Below, one piece after another: positions 8,905-18,173 of a stretch of 64,000 nucleotides of DNA. Position numbers and translations under genes: made by a program. Source of the stretch: Jiella soli. GTDB lineage: Bacteria; Pseudomonadota; Alphaproteobacteria; Rhizobiales; Rhizobiaceae. The notes beneath the pieces were generated by a model. The model did not search any database. It worked only from the letters and a program-made list of their open reading frames with translations, and had not been told where the DNA came from. Position 1 is the stretch's first letter; each line of letters starts with the position of its first letter. The stretch spans positions 33,261 through 97,260 of the forward strand of contig NZ_JAJAVB010000010.1 of assembly GCF_020615385.1 (NCBI RefSeq). The letters run 5' to 3'.

Positions 8905-9879
8905 TTAGATCGTCAGGATCGTCGCGCCGGTGGTCTTGCGCGCCTCGAGATCGCGATGCGCCTGCTGCGCCTCGGCCAGCGGGTAGCTCTGGCCGATCTC
9001 GATCTTCACCGCGCCGGAGGCGATGACGTCGAACAGCGCCTTGGCTGAGGCCTCCAGATCCTCACGGGTCGCGACATAGTTGAATAGCGTCGGACGCGTG
9101 GCGTAGAGCGAGCCCTTCTGGTTGAGGATCGCCAGATCGATCTCCGGCAGCTTGCCCGAGGACTGGCCGAACGTCACCCAGAGCCCGCGCGGCTTGAGAC
9201 AGTCGAGGCTGGCCGGGAAGGTGTCCTTGCCGACTGAATCGTAGACGACATCGCATTTGCGACCGTCGGTGATCTCCTTCACCCGGGCGACGAAGTCTTC
9301 CTCGTTGTAATTGATGACGTGGTCGTAGCCGTGCTTCAGCGCCAGCTCGCATTTTTCAGGCGAGCCTGCCGTGCCGATCACGGTGGCGCCGAGATGCTTA
9401 GCCCACTGGCCAGCGATGAGCCCCACGCCACCGGCTGCGGCATGAAACAGGAGCACGGTCTCCGGCCCCACCTTGTAGGTCCGCCGCAGGAGGTATTCCG
9501 CTGTCATGCCCTTCAGCATCACGGCCGCGGCCGTCTTAAGCTCTATGGCGTCGGGCACCGATACGGCCCGCTCCGCGTCGACCACGATCCGTTCGGCATA
9601 GGCGCCGTTCACGCCGTTATAGGCCACGCGGTCGCCAATCTTGAAGCGCGTCACGCCCTCGCCGACCTCCGCGACGATCCCGGCACCCTCCTTGCCGAGC
9701 ACGAAGGGCAGCTTGTCGGACTTGTAGAGGCCGGTGCGGAAATACACGTCGATGAAGTTGAGCCCGGCTGCCTCCTGTTCGACCAGGATCTCCCCCCTTC
9801 CCGGCCGGCCCGGATCGTGGTCTTCGAAGGACAGGACTTCGGGTCCGCCGAGTTCGTGGACGACGATGGCCTTGCTCAT
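8905..9879 (-). CDS. Zeta-crystallin-type NADPH:quinone oxidoreductase
   Basis: This 324-residue medium-chain dehydrogenase/reductase of the zinc-free quinone oxidoreductase type reduces quinones or enones with NADPH. The nucleotide-binding motif AAGGVGLIAGQ is at residues 148-158, and the N-terminal groES-like domain carries the family segment NFIDVYFRTGLY. The start MSKAIVVHELGG is preceded by a strong GGGAGAG site. The reading frame remains open further upstream, but this extension overlaps the upstream gene and is not coding. It lies 11 bases behind the phosphatidylcholine synthase gene, so both are probably one transcript. Confidence 0.9.
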   Translation of the reverse strand: MSKAIVVHELGGPEVLSFEDHDPGRPGRGEILVEQEAAGLNFIDVYFRTGLYKSDKLPFVLGKEGAGIVAEVGEGVTRFKIGDRVAYNGVNGAYAERIVVDAERAVSVPDAIELKTAAAVMLKGMTAEYLLRRTYKVGPETVLLFHAAAGGVGLIAGQWAKHLGATVIGTAGSPEKCELALKHGYDHVINYNEEDFVARVKEITDGRKCDVVYDSVGKDTFPASLDCLKPRGLWVTFGQSSGKLPEIDLAILNQKGSLYATRPTLFNYVATREDLEASAKALFDVIASGAVKIEIGQSYPLAEAQQAHRDLEARKTTGATILTI

Positions 9880-9890
9880 GCTCTCTCTCC

Positions 9891-10682
9891 CTAGTCGATG
9901 TCTCGGCGATGCGCGCCGCCCGACAGCCGGTCGGCCAGCTGCAGAATGCCGCCGATTGCGAACAGATAGAGGCTTGTCGCCGCAAGTCCCCACCGTGCCC
10001 ATTCCGGGGTGTCGAAATCGGCGAGGAGCGCCACGAGGCCCAACACCGACCAGGCGGCGACGATTGCGAGATTGAGGCCCCGCAGCCGCGCGACGCGCAC
10101 CGGATGCAGAAACTTGATCGGCAGGAAGGTCAGGGCCGCGCACAGGACGACGAAGCCGAAAGCGACCCATTCCGGAGGCCGGATCGCGAACAGGGCGAAG
10201 ACCAGCATGTTCCAGGCGACGGGGAAACCGCGAAAGAAGTTGTCCTTCGTCTTCATGCGCGTGTCAGCATAATAGACCGCGGCCGAGACGACGATGAGGC
10301 CCGCCGCGACCCCGGACAAGGGTTCTCCGATCAGCCCGGAGAGGTAGAGCGCCACCGCGGGGATCATCACGAAGGTGGCGTAGTCGATGATCGAATCGAG
10401 AAGATCTCCCGACCAGTTCGGCAACAGCCGCTTGACGTCGATCTTGCGGGCGAGCGGACCGTCGATCCCGTCGATGAACAGCGCGAGGCCGAGCCAGGCG
10501 AAGACACCCACCCAGCGACGTTCAGCCGCGGCGATCAAGGCCATGAAGGCGAAGAACGCACCGCTCGCGGTCAGAAGGTGGATGGCGAAGGCGCGCCAAC
10601 GTGCGAATTGGGTGACATCGTCTGCCATGAAATTCTGCTGATCGTCCTCTTTGGCCGAAGGCCCACCATCGGCCATTGTCAT
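9891..10682 (-). CDS. pcs: Phosphatidylcholine synthase
   Basis: This integral membrane CDP-alcohol phosphotransferase has the signature DGIDGPLAR (residues 71-79) followed by GDLLDSIID (92-100), the Pcs version of DGx2ARx8Gx3Dx3D. It condenses choline with CDP-diacylglycerol to phosphatidylcholine, a hallmark of rhizobia and other alphaproteobacteria. About eight hydrophobic segments are visible. The start is uncertain: ATG at 10682 gives 263 residues, an internal ATG at 10628 (MADDVTQFARWR) gives 245, closer to the usual length. Neither has an obvious ribosome binding site. The gene is divergent from the UbiH-type gene. Confidence 0.9.
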   Translation of the reverse strand: MTMADGGPSAKEDDQQNFMADDVTQFARWRAFAIHLLTASGAFFAFMALIAAAERRWVGVFAWLGLALFIDGIDGPLARKIDVKRLLPNWSGDLLDSIIDYATFVMIPAVALYLSGLIGEPLSGVAAGLIVVSAAVYYADTRMKTKDNFFRGFPVAWNMLVFALFAIRPPEWVAFGFVVLCAALTFLPIKFLHPVRVARLRGLNLAIVAAWSVLGLVALLADFDTPEWARWGLAATSLYLFAIGGILQLADRLSGGAHRRDID

Positions 10683-10771
10683 CCGCTGTAGCGTTCGTAT
10701 GTGCCGAATGAAAGCGCAACCCGTCGGAACGACCGGCGGAATGCATGGCCGAAGAGAGGAGATCACCGGAA

Positions 10772-11986
10772 ATGTCGATCGAGCGAAGGGAAATCGCGGT
10801 CGTCGGTGGCGGACTGGCAGGAACGGCAACCGCGCTTGGCTTTGCGGCCAAGGGGTTCGACACCGTTCTCATTGCCCCGGAGACCGCGGCGGATGCGCGC
10901 AGTTCCGCTCTGCTGGGCCGGTCGGTCGCCTTCCTCTCCGAATTCGGCATCATGGAAGCGCTGGCCGGAAAGGCCGCGCCCCTGTCGGTCATGCGGCTCG
11001 TCGACGATACCGGCGGGCTCCTGCGCGCGCCGACCGTGGAGTTCCACGCGAGCGAAATCGGCCTGTCGGCGTTCGGCTACAATGTCCTCAACCGCGATCT
11101 CGGCGACGCCCTGCAAGAGAGGATGGCCTCGGAAACCAATCTCGAGCGGTGCAACGCCAAGGCCGTCGGATTCGAGCCGGGAGAAGCCAATGCGATCGTC
11201 ACGCTCGACGACGGCTCGCGCTATGCGGTCGATTTGGTCGTCGCCGCAGACGGCCGCCGTTCGCCGATCCGCGAGGCGGCGGGGATTTCGGTCAGGCAAT
11301 GGCACTATCCGCAGACCGCCATCGTGTTCAATTTCGAGCATGCGGTCGATCACCGGTCGGTCTCGACCGAGTTCCACACGCGGTCCGGACCTGTGACGCA
11401 GGTTCCGTTGCCCGGGCGCCGCTCCTCTCTCGTCTGGGTGGAGGACCCCAAGCTCGCCGAACTCTATGCGGACCTTCGGCTGGAAAAACTCTCGGAGACG
11501 GTGGCGGACAAGCTCCACTGGATCCTCGGACGTGTCACGGTCGAAGAGCCGATCCAGCGATTTCCGCTGGGCGGCGCCGTCGTCGACCGGCTCACCGGCG
11601 ATCGCCTGGCGCTCGTCGGCGAGGCCGGCCACGCCTTCCCGCCGATCGGCGCGCAGGGGCTCAATCTCGGCCTGCGGGACGGGGAAGCGATCGTCCGATT
11701 TGCCCTCGAAAGCCGGGACGATCCCGGTCGGCGCGTGACGCTCCTGCGCTACGAGGCCGCGCGCAAGGCAGATATTCGCTCCCGCACGCTGGGCGTCGAC
11801 CTCCTCAACCGGTCCTTGCTGGCCGGCATGCTGCCGATGCAGCTGGCACGCTCGGCAGGCCTGGCCGCCATGAGCAGGGTGCCGTTCCTGCGCCAGTTCG
11901 CCATGCGCGAAGGGCTTTCGCCCGGCGCCGGCCTGATGGGCGTCCCGCGTTCAGTACGCAAATGGATCGGCGGGGATCATGCCTGA
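10772..11986 (+). CDS. FAD-dependent UbiH/UbiF-family hydroxylase
   Basis: This 404-residue class A flavoprotein monooxygenase has the FAD-binding GGGLAGTA near residue 12, the DG motif VAADGRRSP and the GD motif region LALVGEAGHAFPPIGAQGLNLGLRDGEA, which is diagnostic for ubiquinone-ring hydroxylases. It probably hydroxylates a ubiquinone precursor, but the ring position cannot be assigned. The start at 10772 was chosen because AGGAG (10757-10761) precedes it. An in-frame ATG at 10745 would add nine residues. Its last 36 bases overlap the tail of the convergent transporter gene. Confidence 0.85.
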   Translation: MSIERREIAVVGGGLAGTATALGFAAKGFDTVLIAPETAADARSSALLGRSVAFLSEFGIMEALAGKAAPLSVMRLVDDTGGLLRAPTVEFHASEIGLSAFGYNVLNRDLGDALQERMASETNLERCNAKAVGFEPGEANAIVTLDDGSRYAVDLVVAADGRRSPIREAAGISVRQWHYPQTAIVFNFEHAVDHRSVSTEFHTRSGPVTQVPLPGRRSSLVWVEDPKLAELYADLRLEKLSETVADKLHWILGRVTVEEPIQRFPLGGAVVDRLTGDRLALVGEAGHAFPPIGAQGLNLGLRDGEAIVRFALESRDDPGRRVTLLRYEAARKADIRSRTLGVDLLNRSLLAGMLPMQLARSAGLAAMSRVPFLRQFAMREGLSPGAGLMGVPRSVRKWIGGDHA

Positions 11987-12970
11987 AGCGATCAGGTAGA
12001 GCAGAAGCGTCACCGTCGCGGCCGAGATCACCGTCGTGACCAGAACGGCGGCGGAGGCGCGCTCGACCCACACGTCGTATTGCTGGGCGATGACGAAGAC
12101 GTTGGTGGCGGTCGGCAAGCTGGCGAGAAGCATGGCGCTTTTCACCCAGACCGGGTCGAAGGAGCCGAAGAGCCCGAGCAGCAACCAGACCGCCACGGGG
12201 TGGAGGACCAGCTTCAGCGGCACGATGAAGCCGAGTTCCAGCGGCACCCGCCTGAGCGGACGCAGCGCCAAGGTAACGCCCATGGCGAACAGCGCGCAAG
12301 GGGCTGCCGCTCCCGAGAGGAGACCCAGGAACCGGTCGACCGGTGCCGGCGGAGCCGCGCCAAGGATCGCGGCGCCGACGCCGACGATCGTCGCGATAAT
12401 GAACGGATGGGTGAAGATCTTGGCGAGGACCTGCAGCGCGATCGCGCCCGCCGATCCACGACGCTCGCCGCCGATCGCCATCAAGAGCGGCGCCATGACG
12501 AAGTGCAGCGTGTTGTCGAAGCAGAAGATCAAAGCGACCGGCACCGCCGCATCCGGCCCCAGCGCGACCAGCGCGAGCCCCGGCCCCATATAGCCGATAT
12601 TGCCATAGGCGCTGGCAAGGCCCTGGATCGTGGAGGCCGGCACGTCTCCACGACTGCGCAAGAGCGCGATGCCGAGGCCGATCACGAAGATCGAGAACGT
12701 TCCGAGAGTGGTCGCTGCGACGAACCCGATGCTGGCGAGTTTCTCCACCGGCGTCTTCGACAACAGCTGGAAGAACAGCGCCGGCAGCGCGATATAGATG
12801 ATGAAGACGTTGAGCCAGGCGAGGCCGTCGAGGGGATGGCGAACCAGTCGGCCTGCGAGAAAACCGAGCCCGATGAGGGCGAAGAAGGGCGAAATCAGGC
12901 CGACGATCTGAATCAAGGCTGCAGGATCCGAGACGTTGAACGCAATTTCGACCACGGCCCGGCTTGGCAA
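11951..12970 (-). CDS. AEC family (auxin efflux carrier-type) transporter
   Basis: This hydrophobic protein of about 339 residues has roughly ten membrane segments and matches the auxin efflux carrier/bile acid-arsenite-riboflavin related permease family. The N-terminal half contains VFIIYIALPALFFQLLSKTP and the second half AMGVTLALRPL and KLVLHPVAVWLLL, both family-typical. The substrate is unknown (malate and malonate are known for some members). The start is uncertain: TTG at 12970 has GAGAGG upstream, while GTG at 12955 would trim five residues. The 3' end overlaps the convergent UbiH-type gene by 36 bases. Confidence 0.85.
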   Translation of the reverse strand: MPSRAVVEIAFNVSDPAALIQIVGLISPFFALIGLGFLAGRLVRHPLDGLAWLNVFIIYIALPALFFQLLSKTPVEKLASIGFVAATTLGTFSIFVIGLGIALLRSRGDVPASTIQGLASAYGNIGYMGPGLALVALGPDAAVPVALIFCFDNTLHFVMAPLLMAIGGERRGSAGAIALQVLAKIFTHPFIIATIVGVGAAILGAAPPAPVDRFLGLLSGAAAPCALFAMGVTLALRPLRRVPLELGFIVPLKLVLHPVAVWLLLGLFGSFDPVWVKSAMLLASLPTATNVFVIAQQYDVWVERASAAVLVTTVISAATVTLLLYLIASGMIPADPFAY

Positions 12971-13035
12971 ACGAGTGCTTGCCTCTCAGCCACGAGTCTG
13001 GCTAAGGGCTGGGGGTTAACGGAGTGACGTGGGCA

Positions 13036-13359
13036 ATGCAAACAGCCCGGTTTTCAATCGGCCAGATCGTCCGCCACCGGATCTATCCGTTTCGTGGCGT
13101 GATCTTCGATGTCGACCCGGAATTCGGCAATACCGAAGAGTGGTATCAGGCCATCCCCGAGGGGATGCGTCCGCGCAAGGACCAGCCCTTCTACCATCTC
13201 TTCGCCGAGAACTCCGAGAGCGAGTACATCGCCTATGTCTCGGAGCAGAATCTGGTGCCCGACGAGAACGATGCGCCGATCCGCCATCCGCAGGTGAAGG
13301 ATGTCTTCGACGGGCCGGTGGAAGGCACCTATCGGCTGAAGGGTTCCCGGCGGAACTGA
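13036..13359 (+). CDS. hspQ: Heat shock protein HspQ
   Basis: This 107-residue protein matches the HspQ/YccV (hemimethylated DNA-binding-like) family: IGQIVRHRIYPFRGVIFDVDPEF, EWYQAIP and the conserved QPFYHLFAEN...YIAYVSEQNL. In E. coli HspQ acts as a specificity factor for Lon. The start at ATG 13036 has GGAG 11 bases upstream. A GTG at 13024 would add four residues. It is a single-gene unit facing the ialB-family gene, with a strong hairpin between them. Confidence 0.9.
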   Translation: MQTARFSIGQIVRHRIYPFRGVIFDVDPEFGNTEEWYQAIPEGMRPRKDQPFYHLFAENSESEYIAYVSEQNLVPDENDAPIRHPQVKDVFDGPVEGTYRLKGSRRN

Positions 13360-13474
13360 CCCGTTCGGGCGCCCTGGTTTGTCGGTCGACGTCTGCGGTT
13401 GTCCGACTGCGGCCGTCAGACCATCTGCCGCGACCCGCGGCCACGGTCTTCGAACGGAAGCCGAAGTGCGCGGC

Positions 13475-13498
13475 AAAAAAAGGGCGCCGCAGCGCCCT
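13475..13498 (-). terminator. Rho-independent terminator of the IalB-family gene
   Basis: A 7-bp GC-rich stem (AGGGCGC at 13481-13487, GCGCCCT at 13492-13498) with loop CGCA is followed on the minus strand by a T7 run (complement of 13475-13481). It lies 33 bases downstream of the IalB-family stop. Confidence 0.8.
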
Positions 13499-13530
13499 CC
13501 CCGATATCCTGATTATGACCCGCAGGCGGC

Positions 13531-14202
13531 CTACTGCGCCTTGGTATCGCCGGCGCTCTGCTTGGCGGCGTTCTGAGCGTCCTCGAACTTCTTGCGCCGC
13601 TCCTCGGCCTGCTTCTTCAGCGCCTCGTTCAGTTCCTTCTGGCGCTGCGCGAGTTCTGGCTGGGCCTTGGGCGGACCGTCATAGGCGTCGGTGAAGCCCG
13701 ACAGCGTGACCGGAATCGGGTTCGCCTGACGCTGGAAGTTGATCGAGGTCACGACCATCTGGCTCCCCTTCTTCATCGAGCTGACGAGCGTATCGGAGAG
13801 CTCGGCTTCTGCGATGCAGCGATTGGGGAAGCAGACGGAATAGTTCAACGTCACCGGCTGGCCGTTGTCGATCTTGATCTGGACACCGGCCGGAATGACC
13901 CGCCCGGACGGCACGACCGCCTGGATCACCTTCTGGTTGACCTTGCCCTTGACGCTGATCAGATTGACCGCGGTGATCAACTGCCGGGTATCCGCGAACA
14001 GCGTGTACTGCGTGTTGCAGATCTCGTTCTCGCCCTGGGTCGAGCAGACCTTGAACCATTCGGTCGGCGCCGCCTGGGGAGCCTGATTGTCCGGGGCCGC
14101 GTTCTGAGCCTCGGCGGCCGAGAGACCGGCGACGAGGGACACCATGGCGAGCATGCCGGCGGCGATGGTCGAGGTGGAAGCGGTCAACAAGCGGTGTGTC
14201 AC
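13531..14202 (-). CDS. Invasion-associated locus B family protein
   Basis: This secreted protein of 223 residues has an N-terminal signal peptide (hydrophobic core IAAGMLAMVSLVAGLSAAEA, cleavage near residue 30), followed by the IalB domain: WFKVCSTQGENEICNTQY, IPAGVQIKIDNGQP, SVCFPNRCIAEAELS. Four cysteines probably form periplasmic disulfides. The C-terminal 45 residues are a charged, Lys/Glu/Gln-rich helix likely to form a coiled coil. The family is named for Bartonella erythrocyte invasion but is widespread in free-living rhizobia, where its role is unclear. A GTG start was chosen because AAGGA precedes it. The longer frame has no such site. Confidence 0.85.
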   Translation of the reverse strand: MTHRLLTASTSTIAAGMLAMVSLVAGLSAAEAQNAAPDNQAPQAAPTEWFKVCSTQGENEICNTQYTLFADTRQLITAVNLISVKGKVNQKVIQAVVPSGRVIPAGVQIKIDNGQPVTLNYSVCFPNRCIAEAELSDTLVSSMKKGSQMVVTSINFQRQANPIPVTLSGFTDAYDGPPKAQPELAQRQKELNEALKKQAEERRKKFEDAQNAAKQSAGDTKAQ

Positions 14203-14391
14203 GGCCTCACATCCTTTCGGGGCGTATCTGGGTGAATTCGACTGTTCCTTAACGGCCCCGCACCTCTTTCGCAAATGAGGCCGTTTGAAGGCTCCGATGC
14301 GGGCGGCGCAACGGGCTCGTGGCGGTATGCAAAGCGCTTGGACACCGCTAGAATCGCGCAGATTGAATCAAACGGAGCTGTGTCAGCCGCA

Positions 14392-16251
14392 ATGCGGACT
14401 ACTCCCCTCGCCCTGCCGCGGATGCGATTCGCGGCGTCCGTCCTCTTGGTTTGCGCCACCGCCTTCTCCTTCGTCTCGGCGGCCGGCGCCGAGCCGATGC
14501 ATGCCATCGCGATGCAGGGCGAGCCCGCTCTTCCGGCCGGGTTCGATCACCTTCCCTATGTCAATCCCGACGCCCCGCAGGGCGGCACGATGCATTACGG
14601 CTTCTTCGGAACCTTCGACAATCTGAACCCGATCATCGTCAAGGGTGCCCTGACCACCGCCCGCGGCATCTGGCTCGACCGCGATATCGGCAATCTCGTC
14701 TTCGAGCCGCTGATGCAGCGCTCGCCCGATGAGCCCTTCACGATGTACGGCCTGATCGCCAAGACAGTGGAGACGGATCCCGACCGGACCTTCGTGGAAT
14801 TCCAGCTCGATCCCCGGGCGAAATTCTCCGACGGCGTTCCGGTGACGCCCGAAGACGTCATCTGGACGGTGAAGATGCTGCGCGAATACGGGCGGCCGAT
14901 GTACGCAAACTGGCTGCGCCCGGCGGTGAAGATCGAGAAGGTCGGCGATGACGGCGTCCGCTTCAGCTTCGACGATACCGCGGACCGCGAGACGCCGCTC
15001 CTGATCTCCGGCCTCCCGGTGCTTCCCAAGCACGCCTTCGACGAGAAGGACTTCAACAATACGACGCTGCAGCCGGTGATTGGCTCCGGCCCCTATGTCA
15101 TCGCCGACGTCAAGCCGGGCCAGCAGATCACCTACAAGAGGAATCCCGACTATTGGGCGAAGGACCTGCCCATCAAGCAGGGCATCGATAATTACGACAC
15201 CATCGTCATCGACTACTTCCGCGACCCGAACGCGCAGTTCGAGGCCTTCAAGAAGGGCATCACCTATGTCTATGCGGAGGGGAGCCCGACCCACTGGAAA
15301 ACCGCCTACGACTTTCCGGCTGCGAAGAACGGCGAGGTCGTGAAGGAGAGCTTTTCCAGCGGCGCGCCGTCCAACATGCTCGCCTTCGTGTTCAACACCC
15401 GCCGCCCGGTGTTTGAGGACAAGGCGGTGCGCAAGGCGCTGGCCATGCTGTTCGACTTCGAATGGGCAAACAAGAACCTGTTCGACGGCGCCTATGCCCG
15501 GACCGCGAGCTTCTTCCAGAACTCCGAATTGTCGAGCGTCGGCAAGCCCGCCAGCGCGGCTGAGAAGGCGTTGCTTTCGCAGAGCCATGCCGACGTCGAG
15601 CCCGACGTGATGGCCGGCACCTACGCCCCGACCGTGACCGACGGGTCGGGAAGCGACCGCAAGGTCCTCGCCGCGGCCGTGCGCCAGCTGCAGTCGGCCG
15701 GCTACGACTTCAAGGGACGCAAGCTCGTCGGGCCGGACGGAAATCCGCTCTCCTTCGAGATCATGGTGCAGAGCGCCGACCAAGAGAAGATCGCCCTCGC
15801 CTATCAGAGGACGCTCGAGCGGGTCGGGATCGACGCGTCGGTCCGCCAGGTCGACGACGCCCAGTACCAGGCGCGCAAGAACGGGTTCGACTTCGACATG
15901 ATCATCACGACCTATTCGGCATCGCTTTCGCCAGGCGCCGAACAGGTCTATCGCTGGGGCTCGGCGGCCAAGGACGTCAACGGCACGTTCAACTATGCCG
16001 GCGCCGCTGATCCTGCGCTCGATGCGCTGATCAATGACATCGTCACCACGCGATCGCGCGAGGACTTCGTTATGGCGGTGCGGGCCTACGACCGGGCGCT
16101 CATCTCGGGGTATTATGTCGTGCCGCTCTATCATCTGCCCGAGCAATGGCTGGCGCGCTGGCGCTTCATCAAGCATCCGGAGACGACGCCGCTCTACGGC
16201 TACCAGTTGTCGACGTTTTGGCGCGACCCGGCGAGCCTGACGACGAACTGA
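14392..16251 (+). CDS. Extracellular solute-binding protein family 5 (YejA/oligopeptide type)
   Basis: This 619-residue periplasmic binding protein has a signal peptide (MRFAASVLLVCATAFSFVSA, cleavage near AGA). The mature part begins AMQGEPALPAGFDHLPYVNPDAPQGG, the typical opening of the YejA subgroup, which serves peptide/microcin C-type ABC importers. Conserved segments include FVEFQLDPRAKFSDGVPVTPEDV and FAFVFNTRRPVFEDKAVRKALAMLFD. No permease or ATPase gene adjoins it, so it is an orphan binding protein in this window. Start 14392 fits the signal peptide; the frame is open to 14275. Confidence 0.88.
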   Translation: MRTTPLALPRMRFAASVLLVCATAFSFVSAAGAEPMHAIAMQGEPALPAGFDHLPYVNPDAPQGGTMHYGFFGTFDNLNPIIVKGALTTARGIWLDRDIGNLVFEPLMQRSPDEPFTMYGLIAKTVETDPDRTFVEFQLDPRAKFSDGVPVTPEDVIWTVKMLREYGRPMYANWLRPAVKIEKVGDDGVRFSFDDTADRETPLLISGLPVLPKHAFDEKDFNNTTLQPVIGSGPYVIADVKPGQQITYKRNPDYWAKDLPIKQGIDNYDTIVIDYFRDPNAQFEAFKKGITYVYAEGSPTHWKTAYDFPAAKNGEVVKESFSSGAPSNMLAFVFNTRRPVFEDKAVRKALAMLFDFEWANKNLFDGAYARTASFFQNSELSSVGKPASAAEKALLSQSHADVEPDVMAGTYAPTVTDGSGSDRKVLAAAVRQLQSAGYDFKGRKLVGPDGNPLSFEIMVQSADQEKIALAYQRTLERVGIDASVRQVDDAQYQARKNGFDFDMIITTYSASLSPGAEQVYRWGSAAKDVNGTFNYAGAADPALDALINDIVTTRSREDFVMAVRAYDRALISGYYVVPLYHLPEQWLARWRFIKHPETTPLYGYQLSTFWRDPASLTTN

Positions 16252-16338
16252 CGGAGACAACAGGCGGGAAGGCAGGAAGGACGCCTTCGCCGCCAGGGCA
16301 TCGCCCAGCACCTGCGAGGATGACGAGGGAGCCGGAAC

Positions 16339-17928
16339 ATGGCGCGACGCAAACCGCAGCCGAACCAGATCGCGCTCTATGCGCGGCTGTTGACGGAGGT
16401 GGCCGACGGCGGCCCGGTGTCGCCGCGACTCGGCCAGATGGAGGCGGACATTCTGTCCGACCCCAACCTCTGCGTCGATGCTCTGGGGCAGTTCGCCAGC
16501 CTTCCGGACGGTGTCGAAGACGAGAACTGCCCCGGCTATCTGATGCTGATGACGACGTGGCTGTCGGTCCTGCGCCACGAGGCGGAAGCGGGAAACCCGG
16601 GCGCGCGTAACGTGATCGCCGCGTTCCAGCGCCATCTCGCCGAGCTTTCGGACACCACCATTGACGGCGAGACGTTTCTCGCCGTGACGATGGCGCTGAG
16701 CGAGGCAGGCATTCCCGCCTCCCCGGAAGTCCAACTGGCCATGGCCGAGGTCGCCGAGGACTTCGCCGACGAAGAGAGCATGGGCGACGCGGACTGGGAC
16801 CAAGGACTCTCGTCCGCCTTGAGCGGCATTGCGGAACTGGCGGCGGACGATCCCTTCGCCTTCATTGCGATGCTGATGCAGGCAGGACATGCCATGCCGG
16901 TCGACGCCAAGGCGGCGATGGCCGGTGCATTGGCAGGAAACGAGAACACTGCGGCCGCGGCGGTCCTCCTGCTGCTCGATCCGGTTCCGGAGGTCCGACG
17001 CGCGGCAGCCGAAGCTCTGGCCCTCGGCGCCAACCGTCTCGACGGGGTGTCGGTACGACGTCTGATCGCCCTGCGGAACTGGGTGCCGGCCGCAGAACGC
17101 AGCGCGATCGATGCGCTCGTCCGCAAGGCCCGTTCCGCCGGTGTGGATTGCGCCGCTTGGCCTGAGGATCGCCTCGAAGGGATCAACTCCTCCTCGCTCG
17201 ACGGGAGCGGATCGCAGGGGTTTCTGATCGTCACCAAGGAGGGGCGCAAGCGATCCCTGTCCTCGATCCTGACGAAACATGGTGTCAGCGACGCCTGGAC
17301 GACTGCGCAGAGCAAGGCCGAGATCACGGCGATTCTGGCGACAGCCCGCCGGGAGAGCGGTCTCCTCGCCGTCTCGCGGTCCTATCTCGATCGGTCAGTC
17401 CGCCATCATCTCCATGTCGGGCTCGACACACACGATCTGCCGCCTCCGGCAGGTCTCATCGAGATCGCCGAGCGGATCGGTGCGAACGACTGGACCCCCC
17501 GGTGCTTCGATTGGCGGGCCGAACTCGCCACGCTCGTCGCCGATCTGTCCGAAAAGGACGAACGGCATCAGCGGCAGGTGCTGCAGCAAAGTGAATTCTG
17601 GACCGTTCATGACCCGATGGTGGACTCCTGGTTCGAGGATGGTCCGGCGGTGTCGCAGGCGCTCGCCGACTTCAAGCGACCGGACCCGAAGCGACTTGGC
17701 GATGCCAGTCGCGCCGTGCTGACGAACGTCGTCGAGCCGGCGCGCGACAAATGGGCGGAGCACTTCGTGTGGATTGCACTGCGTCTGCGCGAATCCGCCA
17801 AACCGGACCCGATCTGGGAGCGGTTTGCGATCCTGGCTCACGCGCTGACCGCCGGAACGCCTCTGTCGGAAATCGCCGTGATGGAGGCCATCGCCACTCG
17901 CACCGTCGAGGCCGCCTGGCAGCGCTGA
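16339..17928 (+). CDS. Hypothetical protein with HEAT-like segment
   Basis: I do not recognise this 529-residue protein. It has no signal peptide or membrane segment and is predicted to be almost wholly alpha-helical. Residues about 200-232 (NTAAAAVLLLLDPVPEVRRAAAEALALGA) look like a HEAT repeat. The middle part contains a basic segment (VTKEGRKRSLSSILTKHGVSDAWTT). The C-terminal third is rich in Trp and charged residues (DPMVDSWFEDGP, PARDKWAEHFVWIALRLRES). A GGGAG site precedes the start. It lies 87 bases after the binding-protein gene and 245 bases before the antiporter gene, so its transcription unit is unclear. Confidence 0.75.
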   Translation: MARRKPQPNQIALYARLLTEVADGGPVSPRLGQMEADILSDPNLCVDALGQFASLPDGVEDENCPGYLMLMTTWLSVLRHEAEAGNPGARNVIAAFQRHLAELSDTTIDGETFLAVTMALSEAGIPASPEVQLAMAEVAEDFADEESMGDADWDQGLSSALSGIAELAADDPFAFIAMLMQAGHAMPVDAKAAMAGALAGNENTAAAAVLLLLDPVPEVRRAAAEALALGANRLDGVSVRRLIALRNWVPAAERSAIDALVRKARSAGVDCAAWPEDRLEGINSSSLDGSGSQGFLIVTKEGRKRSLSSILTKHGVSDAWTTAQSKAEITAILATARRESGLLAVSRSYLDRSVRHHLHVGLDTHDLPPPAGLIEIAERIGANDWTPRCFDWRAELATLVADLSEKDERHQRQVLQQSEFWTVHDPMVDSWFEDGPAVSQALADFKRPDPKRLGDASRAVLTNVVEPARDKWAEHFVWIALRLRESAKPDPIWERFAILAHALTAGTPLSEIAVMEAIATRTVEAAWQR

Positions 17929-18173
17929 GCCACTGGCCGGACGAGAAGACTTGAGCCGCTCCGCCGATCCTGTTCGCGCCCGGGCCATCGGGCATGGAGC
18001 GACCGATGAAAGAAATCGCGACGGAGCTCCCGCCTTTCGGCGCCCGCCAGTGCCGCGAGATCGTCGGCCTTGACGAAGTCTCCCCGGCGCACGGCTCTGG
18101 GCGGAGCTCCCCGCTTCGTTTTTGACGGCGGCACCCTAGGGTTTGGCTTCACCGCACCGTCAGGGGAAGCACT

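Noticed and set aside
5811-9026. 1071-codon open frame on the plus strand
   Set aside because: It runs antisense to glgX and the quinone oxidoreductase gene. Its composition is Arg/Ala/Val-rich without domains, as expected for a GC-rich shadow frame, while glgX has full catalytic motifs.
14383-17280. 965-codon open frame on the minus strand
   Set aside because: It lies antisense to the binding-protein gene and the 529-residue gene. It has no recognisable motif, and both plus-strand genes have ribosome binding sites and family features or normal protein composition.
18073-18123. Possible terminator ACGAAG...CTTCGT followed by TTTT
   Set aside because: The stem is only six bases around a 35-base loop, and the same bases lie in the short 39-codon frame starting at 18006. 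The evidence is too weak to call a terminator or a small gene.
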